Part shown: piece by piece, positions 40,897 through 50,345 of the stretch | How the letters are laid out: every line of letters begins with the position of its first letter | Position numbering within the stretch: the first letter of the stretch is position 1 | Origin: [Streptosporangium] indianense | GTDB lineage: Bacteria > Actinomycetota > Actinomycetes > Streptomycetales > Streptomycetaceae | Length of the DNA: 64,000 nucleotides | Direction of reading: 5' to 3' | Assembly: GCF_021474405.1 (NCBI RefSeq) | Contig: NZ_JAKEIO010000017.1 | Span: 19,917 to 83,916, forward strand | Position numbers and translations under genes: made by a program | The notes under the pieces: generated by a model | What the model saw: only the letters and a program-made list of their open reading frames with translations | Databases searched by the model: none | What the model was told of the DNA's origin: nothing

Positions 40897-42057
40897 GTGA
40901 CCGAGCTCGCCGCGGCGAAGGCCGCTCTCAAGACACAGGCCGTCGAAACGCCGTCGTGGGCGTACGGCAACTCGGGCACGCGGTTCAAGGTCTTCGCACA
41001 GGAGGGCGTGCCGCGCACCCCGTTCGAGAAGCTGGACGACGCGGCGAAGGTGCACGAGTTCACCGGCGTCGCCCCGACGGTGGCCCTGCACATTCCGTGG
41101 GACGAGGTCGACGACTACGCGGCGCTGGCGAAGCACGCCGAGCAGCGGGGCGTGAAGCTAGGGGCGATCAACTCCAACACCTTCCAGGACGACGCCTACA
41201 AGCTCGGGAGCATCTGTCATCCTGAGGCCTCCGTGCGGCGCAAGGCCGTCGATCACCTGCTGGAGTGCGTCGACATCATGGATGCGACGGGCTCGACGGA
41301 TCTGAAGCTGTGGTTCGCCGACGGGACGAACTATCCCGGCCAGGACGACATCCGGGGGCGGCAGGACCGGCTGGCCGAGGGGCTCGCCGAGGTCTACGAG
41401 CGGCTCGGGGACGGGCAGCGGATGCTGCTGGAGTACAAGTTCTTCGAGCCGGCGTTCTACACGACGGACGTGCCCGATTGGGGCACCGCCTACGCCCACT
41501 GCCTGAAGCTCGGCCCGAAGGCGCAGGTCGTCGTCGACACGGGGCATCACGCCCCGGGGACCAACATCGAGTTCATCGTGGCAACGCTGCTGCGGGAGGG
41601 GAAGCTCGGCGGGTTCGACTTCAACTCGCGGTTCTACGCGGACGACGACCTGATGGTCGGGGCGGCGGATCCGTTCCAGCTCTTCCGGATCATGTACGAG
41701 GTCGTGCGGGGCGGTGGGTTCACGCCCGAGGTCGCGTTCATGCTCGACCAGTGCCACAACATCGAGGCGAAGATTCCGGCGATCATCCGGTCGGTGATGA
41801 ATGTGCAGGAGGCCACGGCGAAGGCGCTGCTGGTCGATGGGAAGGCGCTGGAGGCGGCGCAGCGCGGTGGGGATGTGCTGGAGGCCAATGCGGTGCTGAT
41901 GGATGCGTACAACACGGATGTGCGGCCGTTGTTGCGGGAGGTGCGGGAGGAGATGGGGCTGGATCCGGAGCCTCTTGCCGCGTACCGGCGGTGCGGGTGG
42001 GCCGAGCGGATCGTCGCCGAGCGGGTGGGTGGGCAGCAGGCCGGTTGGGGAGCCTGA
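40897..42057 (+). CDS. rhaI: L-rhamnose isomerase (RhaI type)
   Basis: This is a 386-aa TIM-barrel sugar isomerase converting L-rhamnose to L-rhamnulose, of the shorter RhaI type (Pseudomonas/actinobacterial) rather than E. coli RhaA. Visible motifs include LKLWFADGTNYPGQDD, LLEYKFFEPAFYTTDVPDWG, VVDTGHHAPGTNIEF and GFDFNSRFYADDDLMVGAADPFQLF, holding the metal-binding Glu/Asp/His residues. GTG 40897 follows AGGAG at 6 nt. An ATG at 40879 is in frame but has no site. It is the first gene of the rhamnose operon behind a promoter and LacI operator. Confidence 0.93.
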   Translation: MTELAAAKAALKTQAVETPSWAYGNSGTRFKVFAQEGVPRTPFEKLDDAAKVHEFTGVAPTVALHIPWDEVDDYAALAKHAEQRGVKLGAINSNTFQDDAYKLGSICHPEASVRRKAVDHLLECVDIMDATGSTDLKLWFADGTNYPGQDDIRGRQDRLAEGLAEVYERLGDGQRMLLEYKFFEPAFYTTDVPDWGTAYAHCLKLGPKAQVVVDTGHHAPGTNIEFIVATLLREGKLGGFDFNSRFYADDDLMVGAADPFQLFRIMYEVVRGGGFTPEVAFMLDQCHNIEAKIPAIIRSVMNVQEATAKALLVDGKALEAAQRGGDVLEANAVLMDAYNTDVRPLLREVREEMGLDPEPLAAYRRCGWAERIVAERVGGQQAGWGA

Positions 42058-42080
42058 GCGTCTGCCGGGTTCTGTTCGAT

Positions 42081-42130
42081 GCAGGCTGCGGACCGGTTGT
42101 GGCTGGTCGCGCAGTTCCCCGCGCTCCTGA
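42081..42130. repeat. Streptomyces dispersed intergenic element
   Basis: The stretch GCAGGCTGCGGACCGGTTGT through GGCTGGTCGCGCAGTTCCCC, ending GCGCTCCTGA, is a sequence I recognise as recurring between genes in many Streptomyces chromosomes. It interrupts the rhamnose operon between the isomerase and aldolase genes. Recognition is from memory. Confidence 0.5.
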
Positions 42131-42162
42131 GATAAACACTCTCCGTTGCAAAGGAACTGTTC

Positions 42163-44202
42163 ATGGCTGTTCATCCCGAAGCTGACGCTCTGCTCGTACG
42201 GTCGCACCGGCTCGGGGCCGATCCCCGGAACACCAACTACGCGGGAGGCAACGCCTCCGCCAAGGGCGTCGGGACGGATCCCGTCACCGGTGGGGACGTC
42301 GAGCTGATGTGGGTCAAGGGGTCCGGTGGGGATCTCGGGACGTTGACCGAGGGCGGGCTCGCCGTGCTGCGGCTCGACCGGATGCGGGCCCTCGTCGACG
42401 TCTATCCCGGTGTCGAACGCGAGGACGAGATGGTCGCCGCGTTCGACTACTGCCTGCACGGGAAGGGCGGGGCCCCGCCGTCCATCGACACCGCCATGCA
42501 CGGGCTGGTCGAGGCCGCGCACGTCGATCATCTGCACCCGGACTCGGGGATCGCGCTGGCCTGCGCCGCCGACGGGGAGAAGCTGACCTCCGAGTGCTTC
42601 GGGGACAGCGTGGTGTGGGTGCCGTGGCGGCGGCCGGGGTTCCAGCTGGGACTGGACATCGCCGCCGTGCAGAGGGGCAACCCGCAGGCCGTGGGGTGCG
42701 TTCTCGGCGGGCACGGAATCACGGCCTGGGGGGAGACCTCCGAGGAGTGCGAGCGGAACTCGCTGCACATCATCCGGACCGCCGAGAAGTTCCTCGCGGA
42801 GCGGGGCGAGGCCGAGCCCTTCGGACCCGTGATCGAGGGGTACGCCGCGCTGAGCGCCGGTGAGCGGCGGGAGCGGGCCGCCGCGCTCGCCCCGTACGTG
42901 CGGGCCGTCGCCTCGCAGGACCGGCCGCAGGTGGGGCACTTCGACGACTCCCGGGTCGTGCTCGACTTCCTCGCGAGCGCCGAACACCCGCGGCTCGCCG
43001 CGCTCGGGACCTCCTGCCCGGACCACTTCCTGCGCACCAAGGTCCGGCCGCTGGTCCTGGACCTGCCGCCGAGCGCCCCGCTGGAGGAGGCGATCGCGCG
43101 GCTGAAGGAGCTGCACGCCGAGTACCGCGAGGAGTACGCCGCCTACTACCGGCGGCACGCCGGGCCCGACTCCCCCGCCATGCGCGGCGCCGACCCGGCG
43201 ATCGTGCTGCTCCCGGGCGTGGGCATGTTCTCCTTCGGCAAGGACAAGCACACCGCCCGGGTCGCGGGCGAGTTCTACGTCAACGCCATCAACGTGATGC
43301 GCGGGGCCGAGGCCGTGTCCGCCTACGCGCCGATCGAGGAGTCCGAGAAGTTCCGCATCGAGTACTGGGCGCTGGAGGAGGCCAAGCTCCGGCGAATGCC
43401 GAGGCCCAAGGCCCTGGCGACCCGGGTGGCGCTGGTGACGGGTGCCGGCAGCGGGATCGGGAAGGCCGTCGCGCACCGGCTCGTGGCCGAGGGCGCGTGC
43501 GTGGTCGTCGCCGATCTCCACGCGCAGAACGCCACCGCCGTCGCCGAGGAGCTGGGCGGGCCCGACAAGGCCGTCGCCGTGACGGTGGACGTCACGTCCG
43601 AGGAGCAGATCGCCGAGGCGTTCCGGGAGGCCGTGCTGGCCTTCGGCGGAGTGGACCTCGTCGTCAACAACGCGGGGATCTCGATCTCCAAGCCGCTGCT
43701 GGAGACCTCCGCCGAGGACTGGGACGTCCAGCACGACATCATGGCGCGCGGGTCGTTCCTCGTGTCCCGGGAGGCGGCCCGGGTGATGATCGCCCAGGAA
43801 CTGGGCGGTGACATCGTCTACATCGCCTCGAAGAACGCCGTGTTCGCCGGCCCCCACAACATCGCCTACTCCGCCACCAAGGCCGACCAGGCCCACCAGG
43901 TGCGGCTGCTCGCGGCCGAGCTGGGCGAGCACGGCATCCGCGTCAACGGCGTCAACCCGGACGGTGTGGTGCGCGGCTCGGGGATCTTCGCCGGCGGGTG
44001 GGGCGCCCAGCGGGCCGCCGTGTACGGGGTGGAGGAGGAGAAGCTGGGTGAGTTCTACGCGCAGCGGACCATCCTCAAGCGGGAGGTGCTCCCCGAGCAC
44101 GTGGCCAACGCGGTCTTCGCGCTGACCGGCGGGGACCTCACCCACACGACGGGGCTGCACGTCCCGGTCGACGCCGGCGTCGCCGCCGCCTTCCTGCGAT
44201 GA
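42163..44202 (+). CDS. Bifunctional rhamnulose-1-phosphate aldolase / L-lactaldehyde dehydrogenase fusion
   Basis: This is a 679-aa two-domain enzyme. Residues 1 to about 410 are a class II aldolase/adducin domain (NTNYAGGNASAKG at the phosphate site; EAAHVDHLHPDSGIAL with the zinc histidines HxH; GGHGITAWG with the late His). Residues about 420-679 are an SDR (VTGAGSGIGKAVAHRL, VVNNAGIS, IASKNAVFAGPHNIAYSATKADQ with Tyr-x3-Lys). Such RhaEW/RhaD-type fusions cleave rhamnulose 1-phosphate to DHAP and L-lactaldehyde and oxidise the aldehyde to L-lactate. ATG follows AAAGGAA. Its stop overlaps the kinase start (ATGA). Confidence 0.93.
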   Translation: MAVHPEADALLVRSHRLGADPRNTNYAGGNASAKGVGTDPVTGGDVELMWVKGSGGDLGTLTEGGLAVLRLDRMRALVDVYPGVEREDEMVAAFDYCLHGKGGAPPSIDTAMHGLVEAAHVDHLHPDSGIALACAADGEKLTSECFGDSVVWVPWRRPGFQLGLDIAAVQRGNPQAVGCVLGGHGITAWGETSEECERNSLHIIRTAEKFLAERGEAEPFGPVIEGYAALSAGERRERAAALAPYVRAVASQDRPQVGHFDDSRVVLDFLASAEHPRLAALGTSCPDHFLRTKVRPLVLDLPPSAPLEEAIARLKELHAEYREEYAAYYRRHAGPDSPAMRGADPAIVLLPGVGMFSFGKDKHTARVAGEFYVNAINVMRGAEAVSAYAPIEESEKFRIEYWALEEAKLRRMPRPKALATRVALVTGAGSGIGKAVAHRLVAEGACVVVADLHAQNATAVAEELGGPDKAVAVTVDVTSEEQIAEAFREAVLAFGGVDLVVNNAGISISKPLLETSAEDWDVQHDIMARGSFLVSREAARVMIAQELGGDIVYIASKNAVFAGPHNIAYSATKADQAHQVRLLAAELGEHGIRVNGVNPDGVVRGSGIFAGGWGAQRAAVYGVEEEKLGEFYAQRTILKREVLPEHVANAVFALTGGDLTHTTGLHVPVDAGVAAAFLR

Positions 44203-45647
44203 GCGCGAGCGTGACGTCGTACGCCGCGGTCGACCTCGGCGCGTCGAGCGGGCGTGTCATGGTCGGCCGGGTCGGCCTCGACTCGCTGGAGCTGAGCGAG
44301 GCCCACCGCTTCCCCAACCGGCCGGTGCGCGTGCCCGAGGGGCTGCGCTGGGACGTGCTCGGCCTGTACGCCGGAGTCCTGGACGGGCTGCGGGCGGCGG
44401 GGCAGGTCGACTCCGTCGGCATCGACAGCTGGGCCGTGGACTACGGACTGCTGGATGAGGACGGGGCACTGCTCGGCAACCCCGTGCACTACCGCGACGC
44501 CCGGACGCAGGGTGTCGCGGAGAAGGTGTGGGCGACCGTGCCCGCCGCGGAGCTGTATGCCGCGACCGGGTTGCAGTACGCGCCCTTCAACACCCTGTAC
44601 CAGGTGACCGCCGCCCGGTCGACGGCCCAACTCGCCCAGGCCCGGCGACTGTTGCTGATGCCGGACCTGCTGACGTACTGGCTGACCGGCGAGCAGGGCA
44701 CGGAACTCACCAACGCGTCCACGACCCAGCTGATCGACCCGCGCACCCGCGACTGGGCGTACGGCGTCGCGGAGCGCCTCGGTATCGACCTCGGGCTGTT
44801 CGCTCCCCTGCGGCGGCCCGGTGATCCGGCGGGGGTGCTGCGGCCGGAGGTGCTGGAGGAGACGGGACTGACCGGTCCCGTGCCGGTGACCGCCGTCGGG
44901 TCCCACGACACCGCGTCGGCGGTCGCCGCCGTCCCCGCGCCGGACGAGCGGTTCGCCTACATCTGCACCGGCACCTGGTCGCTGGCCGGCCTGGAGCTGG
45001 ACGCGCCGGTGCTGACCGAGGAGAGCCGGGCCGCCAACTTCACCAATGAGCTGGGGCTGGACGGCACCGTCCGCTACCTGCGCAACATCATGGGGCTGTG
45101 GCTGCTCCAGGAGTGCGTACGGGCCTGGGGCGACCCGGATCTCGGCAGGCTGCTGCTGGAGGCGTCCAAGGCGCCGGCACTGCGGTCGGTCGTGGACGCG
45201 TCCGACGCGGCGTTCCTCGCGCCCGGGCGGATGCCGGAGCGGATCGCCGAGGCGTGCCGGGTCTCGGGGCAGCCGGTGCCGCAGTCGCCGGCCGAGGTGA
45301 CGCGCTGCATCCTCGACTCCCTCGCCCTCGCGCACCGCAAGGCCGTCCGGGACGCCGAGCGGCTCGCCGGGCACCCGGTCGAGGTCGTGCACATGGTCGG
45401 CGGCGGTACGCGCAACGCCCTGCTGTGCCAGCTCACCGCCGACGCGTGCGGTCTGCCGGTGGTGGCCGGGCCCACCGAGGCGGCGGCGCTGGGGAACGTG
45501 CTGGTCCAGGCGCGGTCGGACGGGCTGGTCGGTGACCTGGCCGGAATGCGGCGGCTGCTCGTCGACACGCAGCCCCTCACGGCGTACGAGCCCCGGGGCG
45601 GAACAGAGCGGTGGCACGCCGCGCAGGCCCGGCTGGCCGGCCACTGA
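44199..45647 (+). CDS. rhaB: Rhamnulokinase
   Basis: This 482-aa FGGY-family sugar kinase phosphorylates L-rhamnulose at O1 with ATP. The N-terminal ATPase core starts AAVDLGASSGRVMVG; then IDSWAVDYGLLDEDGALLGNPVHYRD is the rhamnulokinase-typical substrate region, with SHDTASAVAAVP and FAYICTGTWSLAGLE. The C-terminal GGGTRNALLCQLTADA and GPTEAAALGN motifs are the family signature. The start overlaps the aldolase stop by 4 nt, indicating one operon. The pathway order of genes is isomerase, aldolase, kinase. Confidence 0.95.
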   Translation: MSASVTSYAAVDLGASSGRVMVGRVGLDSLELSEAHRFPNRPVRVPEGLRWDVLGLYAGVLDGLRAAGQVDSVGIDSWAVDYGLLDEDGALLGNPVHYRDARTQGVAEKVWATVPAAELYAATGLQYAPFNTLYQVTAARSTAQLAQARRLLLMPDLLTYWLTGEQGTELTNASTTQLIDPRTRDWAYGVAERLGIDLGLFAPLRRPGDPAGVLRPEVLEETGLTGPVPVTAVGSHDTASAVAAVPAPDERFAYICTGTWSLAGLELDAPVLTEESRAANFTNELGLDGTVRYLRNIMGLWLLQECVRAWGDPDLGRLLLEASKAPALRSVVDASDAAFLAPGRMPERIAEACRVSGQPVPQSPAEVTRCILDSLALAHRKAVRDAERLAGHPVEVVHMVGGGTRNALLCQLTADACGLPVVAGPTEAAALGNVLVQARSDGLVGDLAGMRRLLVDTQPLTAYEPRGGTERWHAAQARLAGH

Positions 45648-45717
45648 CGGGGTCTGCCTCGGGCCTCGGCCGCCTACTACGCTGCACACGTCCGATGATC
45701 GAGCACGAGGAGCCGTG

Positions 45718-46473
45718 ATGCGTGTCGCCCTGTTCCTGACCTGCGTCAACGACACGCTGTATCCGGACACCGGGCGCGCGGTGGTGAAACTGCTGACCAG
45801 ACTGGGTGTCGAGGTCGACTTCCCGAGGGCGCAGACCTGCTGCGGGCAGGCGCACTACAACACCGGATACCGCTATGAGGCCGAGCCGCTCGCCCGGCAC
45901 TTCTCCGATGTCTTCGGGGAGTACGAGGCGATCGTGACGCCCTCCGGGTCGTGCGGGGCGATGGTGCGGGAACTGTATCCGCGGATGGGTGAGCGGGCCC
46001 GGGCCGAGGGACGCGGGGACACCCTCGCGGCCACGCTGGCGCCGGTGGTGCCCAAGACGTACGAGCTGACGGAGTTCCTGGTCGACGTGCTGGGCGTGAC
46101 GGACGTCGGGGCGTACTACCCGCACAAGGTGACCTACCACCCGACCTGCCACGGGCTGCGTGGACTCGGACTGGGCGAGCGGCCGCGGCGGCTGCTGCGG
46201 TCGGTGAAGGAGCTGGAGCTCGTCGAGCTGCCGGGCGCGGACGAGTGCTGCGGGTTCGGTGGCACCTTCGCGCTGAAGAACCCGGACGTCTCGGCGGCGA
46301 TGGGCACCGACAAGGTGCGCAACGCCGAGTCGACCGGCGCCGAGGTGCTGTGCGCGGCCGACAACTCCTGCCTGATGCACATCGGCGGCACGATGACCCG
46401 GCTGCGGACCGGCATGCGGCCGGTGCACATCGCGGAGATCCTGGCGAGCACGGAGGAGGAACCGGCCGTATGA
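45718..46473 (+). CDS. lutA: L-lactate utilisation protein LutA (CCG-domain Fe-S subunit)
   Basis: This 251-aa protein has two CCG domains (QTCCGQAHYNTGYRYEAE with conserved Cys; ADECCGFGGTFALKNPDVS). These bind an unusual Fe-S or heterodisulfide-like cluster. It is a subunit of LutABC, which oxidises L-lactate to pyruvate. The ATG follows GAGGAG. It starts 70 nt after rhaB on the same strand. Because the aldolase fusion makes L-lactate, LutABC completes the path to pyruvate. Confidence 0.95.
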   Translation: MRVALFLTCVNDTLYPDTGRAVVKLLTRLGVEVDFPRAQTCCGQAHYNTGYRYEAEPLARHFSDVFGEYEAIVTPSGSCGAMVRELYPRMGERARAEGRGDTLAATLAPVVPKTYELTEFLVDVLGVTDVGAYYPHKVTYHPTCHGLRGLGLGERPRRLLRSVKELELVELPGADECCGFGGTFALKNPDVSAAMGTDKVRNAESTGAEVLCAADNSCLMHIGGTMTRLRTGMRPVHIAEILASTEEEPAV

Positions 46474-47948
46474 GCGGGACGTATCTCGGCATGCCGGCGT
46501 TTCCGGAGGCCGCGCGGGAGGCCGTGGCGAACACGACCCTGCGCGGCAATCTGCGGCACGCCACGCACACCATCCGCGCCAAGCGGGCGAAGGCCGTCGC
46601 GGAGGTGTCCGACTGGGCCGGACTGCGCGAGGCGGGCAAGCAGATCAAGGACCACACGCTGCGCCATCTCGACCGTTATCTCGTCCAGTTGGAGGAGTCG
46701 GTCACCGCCGCGGGCGGCGTGGTGCACTGGGCCGCCGACGCGGACGAGGCCAACGAGATCGTCGTCCGGCTCGTGAAGACGACCGGCGAGTCGGAGGTCG
46801 TCAAGGTCAAGTCGATGGCCACGCAGGAGATCGGGCTCAACGAGGCGCTGCAGGCCGAGGGCATCCACGCCTACGAGACCGATCTGGCCGAGCTGATCGT
46901 GCAGTTGGGCAAAGACCGGCCCTCGCACATCCTGGTCCCGGCCATCCACCGCAACCGGGGCGAGATCCGCGACATCTTCGCCCGCGAGATGAGCGAGTGG
47001 GGGCGCCCCGCTCCCGAGGGCCTGACCGACTCCCCGGCAGAACTGGCCGAGGCCGCCCGCCTGCACCTGCGGGAGAAGTTCCTGCGGGCCAAGGTCGGCA
47101 TCTCCGGCGCCAACTTCATGGTCGCCGACACGGGCACGCTCGTGGTCGTGGAGTCCGAGGGCAACGGCCGGATGTGCCTGACGCTGCCCGAGACGCTGAT
47201 CTCGGTCGTCGGCATCGAGAAGGTCGTGCCGACATGGCAGGACCTGGAGGTCTTCCTGCAGACGCTCCCCCGCTCCTCGACCGCCGAGCGCATGAACCCG
47301 TACACCTCCACCTGGACCGGCACCACCGACCAGGACGGTCCGAGCGCCTTCCACCTGGTACTGCTGGACAACGGCCGCACCGACACCCTCGCCGACGAGG
47401 TGGGCCGGCAGGCCCTGCGCTGCATCCGCTGCTCGGCCTGCCTCAACGTGTGCCCGGTGTACGAACGGGCCGGCGGCCACGCCTACGGCTCGGTGTACCC
47501 GGGTCCGATCGGCGCGATCCTCAGCCCCCAACTGCGGGGCACGGGCAGTGAGATCGACGCCTCGCTGCCGTACGCCTCGTCGCTGTGCGGGGCGTGTTAC
47601 GAGGTGTGCCCGGTCGCCATCGACATCCCCGAGGTGCTGGTGCATTTGCGGGAGCGAGTGGTGCAGGGCGGTGAGGTCACGCGGGCGGGCAACAAGGTGG
47701 TGCTGCGGCCGGCGAAGGGGCATGCCGCCGAGCGGGCGGCGATGCGTGCGGCGCGCTGGGCGTTCTCGCACGCGGGCGCGCTGCGCGCCGGCCAGCGCGC
47801 CGCCTCCCGGACGCGCCGCTTCCATCCCCGGACGCTGCCCGGCCCGGGCCGGGCCTGGAGCGGGACCCGGGACCTGCCCCCGGTCCCCGCCGAACCGTTC
47901 CGGGACTGGTGGCAGCGCACACACGGCGGGAAGGGCGGGGCCAAGTGA
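46470..47948 (+). CDS. lutB: L-lactate utilisation iron-sulfur protein LutB
   Basis: This 492-aa protein has an N-terminal LUD domain (VKVKSMATQEIGLNEALQAEGI, ANFMVADTGTLVVVESEGNGRM). Two ferredoxin-type 4Fe-4S motifs follow, CIRCSACLNVCPVY and CGACYEVCPVAIDIP. It is the electron-transfer core of LutABC. The basic C-terminus has several Arg-rich turns. Its ATG overlaps the lutA stop by 4 nt. Confidence 0.95.
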   Translation: MSGTYLGMPAFPEAAREAVANTTLRGNLRHATHTIRAKRAKAVAEVSDWAGLREAGKQIKDHTLRHLDRYLVQLEESVTAAGGVVHWAADADEANEIVVRLVKTTGESEVVKVKSMATQEIGLNEALQAEGIHAYETDLAELIVQLGKDRPSHILVPAIHRNRGEIRDIFAREMSEWGRPAPEGLTDSPAELAEAARLHLREKFLRAKVGISGANFMVADTGTLVVVESEGNGRMCLTLPETLISVVGIEKVVPTWQDLEVFLQTLPRSSTAERMNPYTSTWTGTTDQDGPSAFHLVLLDNGRTDTLADEVGRQALRCIRCSACLNVCPVYERAGGHAYGSVYPGPIGAILSPQLRGTGSEIDASLPYASSLCGACYEVCPVAIDIPEVLVHLRERVVQGGEVTRAGNKVVLRPAKGHAAERAAMRAARWAFSHAGALRAGQRAASRTRRFHPRTLPGPGRAWSGTRDLPPVPAEPFRDWWQRTHGGKGGAK

Positions 47949-48595
47949 ACAGCAGGGAACGGATCCTGGGGCGGGTACGGCGCGCGCTGGCGGACGCACC
48001 GGCCGACGAGGCGCCGATCGCGCGGGACTACCTGCGCGAGCACGGGCGGCGGACCGTCGCGGAGACGGTGGAGCTGCTCGCCGAGAACCTGGCGGACTAC
48101 CGGGCTCTCGTGCACCGCGCGGACACCGGCGGGCTGGCCGGTCTGATCGCGGGGCTGCTGGAGAAACGCGGGTCGGCGTCGGTGCTGGTGCCGCCCGGGC
48201 TGGACGAGGAGTGGCTCGCCGCGACCGGGGTGAAACGGGTGGCGGACCGGGCCGAGAGCACCCCGGCCGAACTGGACCGGGTGGACAGTGTGGTGACGGC
48301 CTGTGCGGTCGCGATCGCCGAGACCGGCACCCTGGTGCTGGACGGCTCACCCGACCAGGGCCGCCGCCGGATCACCCTCGTCCCGGACCACCACATCTGT
48401 GTGGTGCGGGTGCCCGATCAGGTCGTGTCGTCCGTGCCGCAGGGGCTGGAACGCCTCGACCCGGCCCGTCCGCTGACCTGGATCTCGGGCCCGTCGGCGA
48501 CCAGTGACATCGAGCTGGACCGGGTCGAGGGGGTGCACGGTCCGCGCACCCTGGAGGTGGTGCTGGTGAGTCAGGGCAGGATCGAGTCCACGTAG
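47945..48595 (+). CDS. lutC: L-lactate utilisation protein LutC
   Basis: This 216-aa single LUD-domain protein (DUF162) contains SRERILGRVRRALAD and AIAETGTLVLDGSPDQGRRRITLVPDHHICVVR, the signature of LutC. The GTG overlaps the lutB stop (GTGA). Its end overlaps the convergent SDR gene by 25 bp. It completes the lutABC set. Confidence 0.93.
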   Translation: MNSRERILGRVRRALADAPADEAPIARDYLREHGRRTVAETVELLAENLADYRALVHRADTGGLAGLIAGLLEKRGSASVLVPPGLDEEWLAATGVKRVADRAESTPAELDRVDSVVTACAVAIAETGTLVLDGSPDQGRRRITLVPDHHICVVRVPDQVVSSVPQGLERLDPARPLTWISGPSATSDIELDRVEGVHGPRTLEVVLVSQGRIEST

Positions 48596-49365
48596 CCGCC
48601 GTCGACCCGCAGGGCACCGCCCGTGGTCGCCGAGGCGTGGTCGGAGGCGAGGTAGACGACCATGTTGGCGATCTCCTCCGGCTCGATCAGCCGCTGGAGC
48701 AGGGACTGCGGCCGGTGCTGCCGCATGAACGCGCGCTGGGCCTCGTCCCAGGGCAGGTCGCGGTCGACCAGCTGGTAGACGAAGTCCTCGACGCCGCCGG
48801 TGTGGGTCGGTCCCGCGATGACCGAGTTCACCGTGACTCCGGTGCCGGCGGCCTGTTTGGCGAAGCCACGGCTCACCGCGAGCAGCGCGGTCTTCGACAT
48901 GCCGTAGTGGATCATCTCGGCGGGGATGACGACCGCCGAGTCGCTGGCGACGTTCTGCACCCGCCCCCAGCCGCGTTCGGTCATGCCGGGCAGGACGAGC
49001 CGGGTGAGGCGCACCGCGGACAGGACGTTGACCTCGAAGTAGCGGCGCCACTCCTCGTCGCTGATCTCCAAGGGGTCGGCGGACTCGAAGACGCCGAGGT
49101 TGTTGACGAGGATGTCCACCTGTCCCAGCGCGTCCACCGCCTGCCGTGCGCCCTCGTCGGTGGTGACGTCGGCGGCGACGGGCACCAGCTCGGCACCGGG
49201 CACGTCACCCCGCATACGCTCCACGGCGTCCTGCACCCGCCCGGGTGAGCGGCCGTTGACCCCCACCCGGGCGCCCGACCGGGCCAGACCGGCGGCGATC
49301 GCGGCGCCGATGCCCTGTGTGGAACCGGTGACCAGGGCGGTGCGGCCCTTCAGATCGATCTGCAT
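48571..49365 (-). CDS. SDR-family oxidoreductase
   Basis: This 264-aa classical SDR has TGSTQGIGAAIAAGLARSGA, NNLGVFESA in place of NNAG, Ser (VASDSAVVI) and Tyr-x3-Lys (YGMSK). The C-terminal TGGALRVDGGYVDS is typical of 3-ketoacyl-reductase-like members. The catalytic site is intact. It converges on lutC and lies downstream of a TetR gene with 213 nt between. Confidence 0.92.
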   Translation of the reverse strand: MQIDLKGRTALVTGSTQGIGAAIAAGLARSGARVGVNGRSPGRVQDAVERMRGDVPGAELVPVAADVTTDEGARQAVDALGQVDILVNNLGVFESADPLEISDEEWRRYFEVNVLSAVRLTRLVLPGMTERGWGRVQNVASDSAVVIPAEMIHYGMSKTALLAVSRGFAKQAAGTGVTVNSVIAGPTHTGGVEDFVYQLVDRDLPWDEAQRAFMRQHRPQSLLQRLIEPEEIANMVVYLASDHASATTGGALRVDGGYVDSILP

Positions 49366-49578
49366 GCGGTGTCAGCCCTCTCCGTACGGGAGTGATCGGG
49401 TACCCCGCGGGTGCCGCCGCGTGCGTCCCGACACGGGTTCTGGAGCCAGTGTGGTCACGGCCCCTCCCCGGCACGTCGAGGACGGGACACAGGGCGTGTC
49501 GCCGATCGACGTGCGCGGTCGGTGCCGCCGCCGGAGCCGGGCGGGCGGCACGCCGGACCGGCTGCGCGTCCTGCCCGG

Positions 49579-50151
49579 TCAGCAGGCGCCGGAGGCGTCC
49601 AGCAGCGCGGTCACGGTCGTCGTGGTCAGACCGTCCAGTGTCTCGATCCCGGCGCCGGCCCGGGCGCTGGCCCCGTCGAAGACCAGCATCAGCTGACGGG
49701 CCAGCAGCTCCGCGTCCCGCGCCCCGCCCTCCTCGGCCTGCGTACGGAAGAAGCCCAGCAGCCACTCCTTGGCCCCGCGGGCCACGGCACTCGCCGGGTG
49801 CTCGGGATCCTTCAGTTCGACCAGGGCGGCGAGATAGGGACAGCCCTGGTAGGCGGGCTCGGCGGAAGTCTTCTCCAGCCGCTGGAAGACGTGCAGGATC
49901 CTGTCGCGCGGGCTGCCGTCCTGCTCCTGCGGTCCCGGGGCCAGCCGCTGCTCGTACTCCGGCAGCCGCCGGGCCAGGCTCGCCGCCAGGACCTCGTCCT
50001 TGCTTCCGAAGAGCTGGTACATGGACCGCTTCGAGACCCCGGCGCTCCGGCACAGCGTCTCGACACCGAGGGAGACGCCCTCGCGGTAGAACAACTCGGC
50101 CGCCGCGTCGAGGAGCCGGTCCCGGGTGGACGCCTTGTCGGTTGTGGCCAT
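49579..50151 (-). CDS. TetR-family regulator with a visible three-site regulon
   Basis: This is a 190-aa protein. The TetR HTH (about 8-58) reads RDRLLDAAAELFYREGVSLGVETLCRSAGVSKRSMYQLFGSKDEVLAASL. An AAACCGATCGGTTT palindrome lies 34 nt upstream of its start. The same palindrome occurs twice in front of the SDR gene at 52559-53263, so it probably represses itself and that gene. Ligand unknown. It is divergent from the MoxR-type gene at 50346. Confidence 0.93.
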   Translation of the reverse strand: MATTDKASTRDRLLDAAAELFYREGVSLGVETLCRSAGVSKRSMYQLFGSKDEVLAASLARRLPEYEQRLAPGPQEQDGSPRDRILHVFQRLEKTSAEPAYQGCPYLAALVELKDPEHPASAVARGAKEWLLGFFRTQAEEGGARDAELLARQLMLVFDGASARAGAGIETLDGLTTTTVTALLDASGAC

Positions 50152-50184
50152 ACGGGAGAGAGTACCCGGCCCGACACTCAGGGG

Positions 50185-50198
50185 AAACCGATCGGTTT
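50185..50198. promoter_or_regulatory. TetR operator, AAACCGATCGGTTT
   Basis: A perfect 14-bp palindrome lies between the TetR gene and the divergent MoxR gene. It is identical to the cores at 53293-53306 and 53324-53337. Confidence 0.85.
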
Positions 50199-50345
50199 AA
50201 CCCTCGGCCCGGATCCGGGGGAACCGCCCGTCCGGTGTCGGTCTTGTCGCCTGCCCCGAGAGGAACCCCGTGACAGCACGGGTGAACAAGCGCTTAGATA
50301 GTGCCCTGCCCGTCCTACCGAAGCCGCCGTCCCAGGAGGCCACCG

